This document shows positions 7,192 through 14,140 of a stretch of DNA of 39,461 nt, piece by piece. Position 1 is the first letter of the stretch, and each line of letters begins with the position of its first letter. Below the pieces are notes generated by a model. The model was not told the DNA's origin, did not search any database, and worked only from the letters and a program-made list of their open reading frames with translations. Origin of the DNA: Micromonospora sp. KC723 (GTDB lineage Bacteria; Actinomycetota; Actinomycetes; Mycobacteriales; Micromonosporaceae); assembly GCF_004348595.1 (NCBI RefSeq), contig NZ_SMKD01000045.1, forward strand, positions 1-39,461, read 5' to 3'. The translations under genes and the position numbers were made by a program.

Positions 7192-7377
7192 TCACTTGAC
7201 CGGCTGGCCCGGTTTGGTCAGGTGCCAGACCAACAGGGCGGCCAGCAGGGCGAGCAGCGCGATCCCGCCGGAGATCCCGCCGCCCTCCGCGGTGGAGTCA
7301 CGGCCGGTCACCCCGAAGTAGATCACCGCGAGCCCGGCGAGCACCGCCAGGAACGTCCGCACGCCACGGTCCCTCAC
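7192..7377 (-). CDS. Small two-helix membrane protein
   Basis: This encodes 61 residues with two hydrophobic segments, about 7-24 (VRTFLAVLAGLAVIYFGVTG) and 35-53 (SGGIALLALLAALLVWHLT), and a short basic tail. The segments are separated by a Gly/Glu-rich loop. The start is the GTG at 7377 or the in-frame GTG at 7362; neither has a strong ribosome site. It lies convergent to the HhH gene (15 bases apart) and downstream of the CNNM gene's end on the opposite side. The composition and clean two-helix pattern support a real gene, but no function can be named. Confidence 0.62.
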   Translation of the reverse strand: MRDRGVRTFLAVLAGLAVIYFGVTGRDSTAEGGGISGGIALLALLAALLVWHLTKPGQPVK

Positions 7378-7442
7378 GCCCCGGACGGTACGCAGCCCGA
7401 CGGTTCGGCCGCGCGGTTGCGGCGGTGGTTCACCCGTCCGGG

Positions 7443-8711
7443 TCAGCCCACGACGGCCGGGCCCCGCACCCGGACCCGGCGCACCGCCCGGTCGGCCACC
7501 TCGACCACCTCGACGGTGAGCCCGGGCAGCCGCACCGTGTCCCCCGGGCCGGCCGGCAACCGCCCGAGGCCGGCCAGGACCAGCCCGGCGACCGTGGTGT
7601 AGTCGCGTGACAGCGGGAAGGTCAGCCGCACGCCGACGTCCGGCAGGTCGTGCAGCGGGAAGTCCCCGGGCAGCAGCAACGCCCCGTCGGCCTCCCGGAC
7701 CACCCCGCGCACGTCCCGGTCGGTCTCGTCGTACAGCTCCCCGACCACCTCCTCCAACAGGTCCTCCATGGTGACCAGGCCGTCGACCCCGCCGTACTCG
7801 TCGACCACCAGGGCGAGCTGCTCGTGGCGCTCGCGCAGCTGCCGCATCGCCTCGGCGACCGGCAGTGTGCCGGGCAGCAGCACCGGCGGGCGGGCCCGCC
7901 CGCCGGCGGTGTCCCCGTCACCGCCGATCAGGTCCCGGATGTGCACCACGCCGCACACGTCGTCCAGCCCGCCGGGACCGACCACCGGCGCCCGGGACCG
8001 GCCGGCGGCGGCGAGCCGCCGCATCGCCTCGGACGGGGCCAAATCGGCGGGGAGCATGGTCACCTGCCGGCGGGTCACCAGCACCTCGCGCAGGGTGCGC
8101 CCGGCGATGTCGAAGGCCCCGGCGAGGATCTCCCGCTGCTGCGAGGACAGGCCCTGCTGGCTGACCAGCATCTCCCGAAGTTCGTCCTCGGTCACCTCCG
8201 CCCGGCTGGCCCGAGGGTCGCCGCCGGCGAGCCGGACCAGCAGGTCGGTGCTGCGGCTGAGCAGCCACACCGCCGGGCGGGACACCCCGGCCAGCAGGTC
8301 CAGCGGGAACGCGGCCAGCAACGCCCAGCGTTCCGCCCGCTGCATCGCCAACCGCTTCGGCACCAGTTCCCCGGCGACGAGGGTGACGAAGGTGAGCAGC
8401 ACGGTCACCAGCACCACCGCCGCCGGGCGGGCGGCGGCACCGAGGAACCGCAGCGGACCGACCAACGGCTCGGCGAGCGTGACCGCGGCGGCCGCCGAGG
8501 CGAGGAAACCGGCGAGGGTGATACCGAGCTGGATGGTGGCCAGGTAGCGGTTCGGTTCACGCGACAGCCGGGCCAGCCGGACGCCGGCCGGACCCGCCCG
8601 ACCGAGCCGGCGCAGCTGCCCCTCGCGGAGCGTCACCAGGGCCATCTCGCTGCCCGACAGGGCGGCGTTGACCAGCACCAGCACGGCCACCAGCGCGAGC
8701 TGACCGCCCAT
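7443..8711 (-). CDS. CNNM/CorC (HlyC-type) membrane protein with CBS domains
   Basis: The 422-residue product has the standard order of this family. A DUF21/CNNM membrane domain covers residues 1-190 (VNAALSGSEMALVTLREGQL, LGITLAGFLAS, GELVPKRLAMQ). A CBS pair spans about 205-325 (VLVTRRQVTMLP; ALVVDEYGGVDGLVTMEDLLEE). A C-terminal CorC_HlyC transporter-associated domain covers about 340-422 (LTFPLSRDYTTVAGLVLAGLG). The family acts in magnesium or other cation homeostasis; older names call it hemolysin. The ATG at 8711 has AAAGGGG upstream. It is last in the minus-strand run that starts with the formate dehydrogenase, 15 bases after a 65-residue gene; a link to selenium is not evident. Confidence 0.9.
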   Translation of the reverse strand: MGGQLALVAVLVLVNAALSGSEMALVTLREGQLRRLGRAGPAGVRLARLSREPNRYLATIQLGITLAGFLASAAAAVTLAEPLVGPLRFLGAAARPAAVVLVTVLLTFVTLVAGELVPKRLAMQRAERWALLAAFPLDLLAGVSRPAVWLLSRSTDLLVRLAGGDPRASRAEVTEDELREMLVSQQGLSSQQREILAGAFDIAGRTLREVLVTRRQVTMLPADLAPSEAMRRLAAAGRSRAPVVGPGGLDDVCGVVHIRDLIGGDGDTAGGRARPPVLLPGTLPVAEAMRQLRERHEQLALVVDEYGGVDGLVTMEDLLEEVVGELYDETDRDVRGVVREADGALLLPGDFPLHDLPDVGVRLTFPLSRDYTTVAGLVLAGLGRLPAGPGDTVRLPGLTVEVVEVADRAVRRVRVRGPAVVG

Positions 8712-8726
8712 CGCGCCCCTTTCCGG

Positions 8727-8924
8727 TCAGTCGGTCTCCAGGTCGTCCAGGGAGATCGCGTGGGTCATCAGCCAGCGGGCCAGCGCCGCCATGCCGAACA
8801 GCCACAGCGGGGCGGACTCGGTGGTGCCGTTGGTGGCGAAGATGGCGAACCTCAGGTCCGGCGCCCGGTAAGCCTCGATCCGCCAGCGGTGGTTCTTGTC
8901 CCGCCAGACGGCCGAAGGGTCCAT
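8727..8924 (-). CDS. Conserved-looking 65-residue protein between selB and the CNNM gene
   Basis: The product starts MDPSAVWRDKNHRWRIEAYR and continues with an aromatic-rich beta-like segment (DLRFAIFATNG), then a hydrophobic helix (SAPLWLFGMAALARWLMTH) and an acidic end (SLDDLETD). The ATG at 8924 is 4 bases after the selB stop. A longer open frame reaching 9287 would overlap selB, so I rejected it. Tight spacing implies co-transcription with selA-selB. I recognise no family. The single amphipathic or membrane-active helix is the only structural hint. Its place in a selenocysteine operon may be coincidental. Confidence 0.72.
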   Translation of the reverse strand: MDPSAVWRDKNHRWRIEAYRAPDLRFAIFATNGTTESAPLWLFGMAALARWLMTHAISLDDLETD

Positions 8925-8928
8925 GGCG

Positions 8929-10752
8929 TCACGGTAGGCGACGCGGCGGCACCGGCACAGCGGCTTCGGCGCAGACGCCCGGTACGGCGCCGGGCGGCGG
9001 CACGACCACCTGACGGGCGTCGTCGGGTAACCGCCGGGTGGCCCCGCGCCGGTCCAGCAGCTCCAGCAGCGGCACCGCCACCCGGCGGGTGGTGTCCAGC
9101 GCCTGCCGGGCGGCGCTGAGCGTGAACGGCTGCGGCAGGGCCGCCAGCACGCGGACCGCCTCGTCGAACGCGCCGGGCAGCAGCACCACGTTGTCGGCGA
9201 GCTTGAGCAGCGCGCCGGCGCGGACCGCCGCGCCGATCTCGCGGGAGCCGAGGCCGAGGGCGGCGAGCCGGTCGGCCCCGGGAGCACGGAACGGGTGCTC
9301 GGCGTACTCGGCGCGGATCCGCCGTACCGCCCGGGCCACCGGCTCCGGCAGCGTGTCGACGGGCCCGGCGGTCACCCGGCCGGCGCGCAACGCCAGCGGC
9401 GGACGCACCAGCGCCTCGACCAGCGCCCGGTCGGGCAGGGCCAAAAGGTGCCGCAACGCCTCGACCGGCACGCCGGGCTCCAGGGGATGCGCGCGGGCGT
9501 ACCGGACGGTCTCCTCGACCAGTCGGGCTCCCAGCCGCCGCCAGTGGTCCGGGTCGGCGAGCCAGTCCCCCGCCACCGGGTCGGCGGTGACCGTGACACC
9601 CATCCGGGTCAGCTCCGCCGCCCGGACCAGGCCCCGGCGGCGCAGCTCCCCGGCCAGGTCTGCTCGCCCGTCGAGGCCGGCGAGCGCCTCGGCCCGGGCG
9701 GCGGCGGCACCCCGGCGGGCCAGCGGCGGCGGGTCCACGTCCAGCACGGTCACCCCACCCACCACGTGGTGCCGGCCGGGGTCGCGCAGCAACGCCCGGT
9801 CACCGACGAGCAGCGGCAGCGCCCGGGCCAGCCGCAACCGGACGGTGTCGACGCCGAGCGGGCGCACCCGCACCGGCACGGCCGCCGAACCGACGTGCAG
9901 GGTGAGCGCGGCGGGCAGGTCGGCGGCCGGATCACCGGCCAGCCGCACGTCGAGCAGCGCGGTCAGCCGGAACCGGCCGGGTGTCAGCAGGGCGTCACCC
10001 CGGGCCAGCCGGTCCTTCGGCACGCCGCGCAGGTTGACCGCCACCCGGGCCACCGCCTCGACCCGGTCGCGGGCCTCGCCCAGCCGGTGCAGGCCACGCA
10101 CCCGCACCGGTTCGCCGGTGGCGGCGAGTTCGAGCTGGTCATCGACGCGCAGCCGGCCGCCGCCGAGAGTGCCGGTGACCACCGTGCCGCTGCCCCGGAT
10201 GGTGAACGACCGGTCCACCCACAGCCGCACCGGGGCGTCCACCGCCGCCGCCGGCAGCCGCGCGACCAGCCGGTCCAGGGCGGCACGCAGCTCGGGCAGG
10301 CCTGCGCCGGTGACGCCGCTGACCGCGACCGCCTCGACCTCGCCGAGAGAGGTGGCCGCGAGTTCGGCCCGCGCCACCTCGATCGCCGGCCCCGGGTCGG
10401 CCAGGTCGGCGCGGGTCACCGCGAGCAGGCCGTACGACACCCCGAGCGCGTCCAGTGCGGCCAGGTGCTCGGCGGACTGCGGCATCCAGCCCTCGTCGGC
10501 GGCCACCACGACCAGGGCGGCGGGCACCGGCCCGACCCCGGCGAGCATGTTCGGCACGAAGCGTTCGTGTCCGGGTACGTCGACGAGGGCGACGGTGCCG
10601 CCGGAGGGCAGGGCGGTCCAGGCGAAGCCGAGGTCGATGGTCATGCCCCGGCGGCGCTCCTCGGCCCACCGGTCGGGTTCCATCCCGGTCAACGCCCGCA
10701 CCAGCGTGGACTTGCCGTGGTCGACGTGCCCGGCGGTGGCGACCACGTACAT
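8929..10752 (-). CDS. selB: Selenocysteine-specific elongation factor SelB
   Basis: The 607-residue product opens with an EF-Tu-like GTPase. G1 is GHVDHGKST (8-16), G2 lies in RRGMTIDLGFAW, G3 is DVPGHERFVPNML, and TRAD takes the NKxD place. The EF-Tu-like beta-barrel domains follow (FTIRGSGTVVTGTLGGGRLRVDD, then about 260-340). The last 250 residues are winged-helix repeats (ELRRRGLV, LGSREIGAAVRAGAL, LELLDRRGATRRLPD) that in the family bind the SECIS hairpin. SelB carries Sec-tRNA to the ribosome at UGA. Its ATG is one base after the selA stop, so the two are co-transcribed. The length is normal for bacterial SelB (about 590-630). Confidence 0.97.
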   Translation of the reverse strand: MYVVATAGHVDHGKSTLVRALTGMEPDRWAEERRRGMTIDLGFAWTALPSGGTVALVDVPGHERFVPNMLAGVGPVPAALVVVAADEGWMPQSAEHLAALDALGVSYGLLAVTRADLADPGPAIEVARAELAATSLGEVEAVAVSGVTGAGLPELRAALDRLVARLPAAAVDAPVRLWVDRSFTIRGSGTVVTGTLGGGRLRVDDQLELAATGEPVRVRGLHRLGEARDRVEAVARVAVNLRGVPKDRLARGDALLTPGRFRLTALLDVRLAGDPAADLPAALTLHVGSAAVPVRVRPLGVDTVRLRLARALPLLVGDRALLRDPGRHHVVGGVTVLDVDPPPLARRGAAAARAEALAGLDGRADLAGELRRRGLVRAAELTRMGVTVTADPVAGDWLADPDHWRRLGARLVEETVRYARAHPLEPGVPVEALRHLLALPDRALVEALVRPPLALRAGRVTAGPVDTLPEPVARAVRRIRAEYAEHPFRAPGADRLAALGLGSREIGAAVRAGALLKLADNVVLLPGAFDEAVRVLAALPQPFTLSAARQALDTTRRVAVPLLELLDRRGATRRLPDDARQVVVPPPGAVPGVCAEAAVPVPPRRLP

Positions 10753-10753
10753 G

Positions 10754-12052
10754 TCAGCCGGCCGCCCGCCGCACCGCGCCGCTCAGCGTGTCGTCCGAGG
10801 CGGCCGGCACGCAACGCAGGTCCAGCAGGAGCCGGCCACGCGCCACCCGGCCGAGCACCGGGGGGTTGCCCCGGCGCAGCGGCTCGGCGTACGCCTCGGG
10901 CAGGCTGACCGCCCAGGACTCCAGGTCGACGCCGGGTGCGCCGCCACCGCCGACCACGGCGACGTTGGGCACCACCTCGGCCGGGCAGCCGTCCGCGGCG
11001 AGCGCGTCGCGGAGCCGTTCGGCGCGTCCGCGAAGCGCGGTCGGGTCGGCGTGCAGGGCGGCCCGGGTGGGCGTGTCGGGCCCGTGCAGGGTGGCGGCGA
11101 GCGCGGCCAGGGTCAGCTTGTCGACCCGCAGCGCCCGGGCCAGGGGGTGCCGGCGCAGCCGCTCGACCAGGTCGGCGTCGCCGAGCAGCAGCCCGGCCTG
11201 CGGGCCGCCGAGCAGCTTGTCGCCGCTGGCGGTCACCAGTGCCGCGCCGGCGCGCAGGGTGGTGGCGGCGTCCGGCTCGGCGGGCAGCAGCGGGTCGGGG
11301 GCGAGCAGACCGGAACCGATGTCGGCGACGACCGGCACGCCGAGGGTGGCCAGCGCCCGCACCGGCACGGCGGAGGTGAAGCCGGTGACGACGAAGTTGG
11401 CCGGGTGCACCTTGAGCACGAAGCCGGTGTGCGGGCCGACCGCCCGGGCGTAGTCGTGCAGCGCTGTGCGGTTGGTGGTGCCGACCTCGCGCAGCCGGGC
11501 GCCGGTGCTCTCCAGCAGGTCCGGCAGGCGGAAGCCGTCACCGACCTCGACCAGTTCGCCCCGGCTGATCACGATCTCCCTGCCGGCGGCGAGCACGGTG
11601 GCGGCGAGCACCAGCGCGGCGGCGCCGTTGTTGACCACGTGCACGGCGGCGGCGTCGGGCACCGCGGCGGCGAGCGCGTCCAGGGTGTCCCGTCCCCGCC
11701 GGGCCCGCCGGCCGGTGGCCAGGTCCAGCTCCACGTCGGTGTGCCCGGCCGCGGCGACCAACGCGTCGACGGCGGCGGCGGACAGCGCCGCCCGGCCGAG
11801 GTTGGTGTGCAGCAGGACGCCGGTGGCGTTGAGCACCATCCGGGGCGTGGGCGCGGGCAGCGCGGCCAGCGCGGCGGCGCGGACCTGCTCGGGAGTGATC
11901 TCACCGCGCCGGGCGCGGTGCTGGGCGGTGACGACGGCGGCCTTGACCCGGTCCCGGCCGAGGGTGGCGACAGCGGTGGCCAGGTGGGGGTCGGCGAGCA
12001 GGGCGTCGGTGCGCGGGACCCGCCGCCGTGGGTCGGTCGCCGCCTCGGCCAT
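10754..12052 (-). CDS. selA: L-seryl-tRNA(Sec) selenium transferase SelA
   Basis: This 432-residue PLP enzyme converts Ser-tRNA(Sec) to Sec-tRNA(Sec) using selenophosphate. The N-terminal tRNA-binding domain includes RRRVPRTDALL (about 9-20). The core has NATGVLLHTNLGRAALS, VNNGAAALVLA, SRGELVEVGDGFRLPDLLESTGA, EVGTTNRT and the PLP lysine motif TASGDKLLGGPQAG. The C-terminal domain ends with the usual LPSxA-like and RLLLDLRCV segments. The ATG at 12052 has GGAGGG about 9 bases upstream and lies 23 bases after the CCA end of tRNA-Sec, so tRNA and mRNA are probably one transcript that is processed. selB follows after one base. Confidence 0.97.
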   Translation of the reverse strand: MAEAATDPRRRVPRTDALLADPHLATAVATLGRDRVKAAVVTAQHRARRGEITPEQVRAAALAALPAPTPRMVLNATGVLLHTNLGRAALSAAAVDALVAAAGHTDVELDLATGRRARRGRDTLDALAAAVPDAAAVHVVNNGAAALVLAATVLAAGREIVISRGELVEVGDGFRLPDLLESTGARLREVGTTNRTALHDYARAVGPHTGFVLKVHPANFVVTGFTSAVPVRALATLGVPVVADIGSGLLAPDPLLPAEPDAATTLRAGAALVTASGDKLLGGPQAGLLLGDADLVERLRRHPLARALRVDKLTLAALAATLHGPDTPTRAALHADPTALRGRAERLRDALAADGCPAEVVPNVAVVGGGGAPGVDLESWAVSLPEAYAEPLRRGNPPVLGRVARGRLLLDLRCVPAASDDTLSGAVRRAAG

Positions 12053-12075
12053 GCGTGTCAGCCCTCCGTGTGACG

Positions 12076-12171
12076 TGGCGGAGACGGACGGGAATCGAAC
12101 CCGCCTGGCCCGGGTCCCGGACCACAACAGCTTTGAAGGCTGCGAGGGGCACCAGCCGCCTGAACGTCTCC
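12076..12171 (-). tRNA. selC: tRNA-Sec (anticodon UCA)
   Basis: This is a 96-base tRNA including an encoded CCA (12078-12076). The 5' GGAGACG (12171-12165) pairs with CGTCTCC before discriminator G and CCA. The anticodon arm GCAGC-CTTCAAA-GCTGT carries TCA at 12136-12134. The T arm is GCGGG-TTCGATT-CCCGT. The long extra arm, about 20 bases with a GGTCCGGGACC-type stem, and the extended D region (GGCGGC...) are the marks of tRNA-Sec, which is near 95 bases in E. coli. It lies between the fdh operon and selA in the same direction. An anticodon UCA would decode UGA. Confidence 0.96.
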
Positions 12172-12215
12172 GTCCAGGAGTCAACCACAGGCCCCGGCCA
12201 CGGGTGCCGGGAGGC

Positions 12216-13232
12216 TCAGGTCGCGCCGGCCGCGCGGCGGCGTACCCGCTCCCGCTGCGGCACCACGGTGTACTTCGGGTCCTTCGCGGAGGCGACCCCG
12301 CCGTGGAAGATCCCGAAGCGGGTGGCGACCGACGCGGCGAGCAGCGCGGCACCGGAGAGCCCGGAGAGCAGCCGGCTGCGCCGGCCGACCACTGCGCCGA
12401 CCAGCCCGGCGACGGTCAGCGCCTGCCCTGCGCGCAACAACCGGCCGGGGGTGCCGGTCGTGTACGGCTCGCCGAGCAGCCCGAGGCGGGTCTCCACCGC
12501 GTGTGTACCCCACAGCTCCAGGGCCGCTCCGGCGACCGCGAGGCGGCGGGCCGGCCCGGCCTGCGCGCAGGGCGCGGCGATCAGCCCCACCGCGGCGCCG
12601 CTGGCCAGGGCACTGCCCGCGAAGACGGTCGGCAGGTGCGGGTACGCCTCGTGCCAGGACGGCACGGCTGTCCCGGCGAGCAGCACCCCGGTGTAGGTGG
12701 CCAGGGCCGGCGCGACGGTGGCGGCGGCCAGCCCGGCGACCTGCCCGGCCGGGGGCAGCAGCCGGCGGGCCAGCCCTGCCGCGCCCCGCTCGGGCAGCCA
12801 CGTCGCGGTCTCGGCGACCGCCGCGATCGCGGCGACCGGGCCGTACGCGCCGAGGATCCAGGTGCCCACCGACATCGGCGAGGTCGGCTTCGCCACCCGC
12901 AGCATGTGGTGGAAGCGCGCCGGCCTGCCGAGATCGTGGATGAGGAGGTACGCGCTGGCGGTGACCGCGCCGAGCGCGGTGACCCGGCCGGCGCGGCGCA
13001 GCGCCGGCCGGCCGGTGAGCTGCCCGCCCGTCGCCAGCAGCGACGAACCGGCCGCCAGTCCGCCGGTGAACAGGTACGCGGGGATGTTCCACCGCCACAC
13101 CGGCGCCTTCAGGATCGGTCGCCCGTAGTACGAGGTGAACTCGGCCGCGGGCACCCGCAGTTCCTCGCCGCCCCCGCCGAGCCGTTCACGGAACCGGCGG
13201 AACCGGTCACCAACCGGGGGGCGCGCGGTCAC
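12216..13232 (-). CDS. NrfD/PsrC-type membrane subunit of formate dehydrogenase
   Basis: The 338-residue membrane protein has about eight hydrophobic helices. The NrfD family pattern is visible in WNIPAYLFTGGLAAGSSLLA (about 47-66), LLIHDLGRPARFHHMLRV (95-112) and PTSPMSVGTWILGAYG (115-130). NrfD subunits anchor iron-sulfur partners and exchange electrons with quinone without heme. The GTG at 13232 overlaps the stop of the iron-sulfur subunit (GTGA) and has GGAGG 5 bases upstream, so the upstream reading to 14021 is a shadow. Gene order alpha, iron-sulfur, membrane is usual for such dehydrogenases. tRNA-Sec starts 44 bases downstream. Confidence 0.92.
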   Translation of the reverse strand: MTARPPVGDRFRRFRERLGGGGEELRVPAAEFTSYYGRPILKAPVWRWNIPAYLFTGGLAAGSSLLATGGQLTGRPALRRAGRVTALGAVTASAYLLIHDLGRPARFHHMLRVAKPTSPMSVGTWILGAYGPVAAIAAVAETATWLPERGAAGLARRLLPPAGQVAGLAAATVAPALATYTGVLLAGTAVPSWHEAYPHLPTVFAGSALASGAAVGLIAAPCAQAGPARRLAVAGAALELWGTHAVETRLGLLGEPYTTGTPGRLLRAGQALTVAGLVGAVVGRRSRLLSGLSGAALLAASVATRFGIFHGGVASAKDPKYTVVPQRERVRRRAAGAT

Positions 13233-14140
13233 GGTGAACCTCCGACGAACGCGGCGACGGCCGCCGCCGCCATGGCCAGCGCGGCCAGTCCGGCACGTTT
13301 CCACATCCGGGGCAGGTCCCGGGTGGTGACCACCGGGTCCGGCGGCAGGCCGTACACCTCCGGCTCGTCGAGCAGCAGGAAGAACGCGCCGTCGCCGCCC
13401 ACCCCGTCGGTCGGGTCGTGACCGTAGAGGCGGGCCTGCGCCACGCCGTGCCCGTGCAGCCGCGCCACCCGCTGGGCGGCCCGTTCCCGCAGCTCGTCGA
13501 GGGGGCCGTACTGGATGGACTCGGTCGGGCAGGCCTGCGCGCAGGCCGGGGTCAGGCCGGCGCCCAGCCGGTCGTAGCAGAGCGTGCACTTCCATGCCCG
13601 GCCGTCGCCCCGGCGCTGGTCGATGACCCCGTACGGGCAGGCGGGGATGCAGTAGCCGCAGCCGTTGCAGATGTCCTCCTGCACCACGACCGTGCCGAAC
13701 TCGGTGCGGAACAACGCCCCGGTCGGGCAGACGTCCAGGCAGGCGGCGTGGGTGCAGTGCTTGCAGACGTCCGACATCATCAGCCAGCGGAAGTCGGCGC
13801 GTCCCTCGGCGCCCGAGTCCCGGCCGGGCGGTCGCGCGCCGGGCATCCCGAGGAACCGCGTCCCTGGGGCGTCGTGGTGACCGGCGGGGCGGGGTTGTTC
13901 GACGAACGCCACGTGCCGCCACGAGTTGGCGGTCAACGCGCCGGTGTTGTCGTAGGACATGCCGAGCAGGTCGAACCCGGAGTCGGGAACGCCGTTCCAC
14001 TCCTTGCAGGCCACCTCGCACGCCTTGCAGCCGATGCAGACGCTGGTGTCGGTGAAGAAGCCCATCCGGGGTCCCGCCTCGACCCAGCCCGCGTCCGGGG
14101 CGGGGTCGAGCGGACCGTACAGGCTGTTGCCGTCAGGCAT
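13229..14140 (-). CDS. Formate dehydrogenase iron-sulfur subunit (four 4Fe-4S clusters)
   Basis: The 303-residue protein carries four ferredoxin-type cysteine groups. These are C35/C38/C41/C45 (CIGCKACEVAC), C126/C129/C134/C138 (CKHCTHAACLDVC), C158/C161/C164/C168 (CNGCGYCIPAC) and C185/C188/C200/C204 (CTLC...CAQAC). As in E. coli FdnH, ligands are probably swapped between groups to form four clusters. A C-terminal hydrophobic segment (about 281-299, RAGLAALAMAAAAVAAFVGG) anchors it to the membrane. It passes electrons from the catalytic subunit to the NrfD partner. The ATG at 14140 overlaps the catalytic subunit's stop by 8 bases, and its own stop overlaps the next gene's GTG. Confidence 0.95.
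   Translation of the reverse strand: MPDGNSLYGPLDPAPDAGWVEAGPRMGFFTDTSVCIGCKACEVACKEWNGVPDSGFDLLGMSYDNTGALTANSWRHVAFVEQPRPAGHHDAPGTRFLGMPGARPPGRDSGAEGRADFRWLMMSDVCKHCTHAACLDVCPTGALFRTEFGTVVVQEDICNGCGYCIPACPYGVIDQRRGDGRAWKCTLCYDRLGAGLTPACAQACPTESIQYGPLDELRERAAQRVARLHGHGVAQARLYGHDPTDGVGGDGAFFLLLDEPEVYGLPPDPVVTTRDLPRMWKRAGLAALAMAAAAVAAFVGGSP

Noticed and set aside
8925..9287. Longer version of the 65-residue protein starting at 9287
   Set aside because: The extension lies wholly within the selB C-terminal coding region in another frame; the ATG at 8924 directly follows the selB stop.
9038..12073. A 1011-residue open frame on the plus strand across selA-selB
   Set aside because: It is antisense to two clearly recognised genes, has Ser/Arg/Pro-rich low-complexity text and no domain. 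Long antisense frames are a normal effect of very high GC content.
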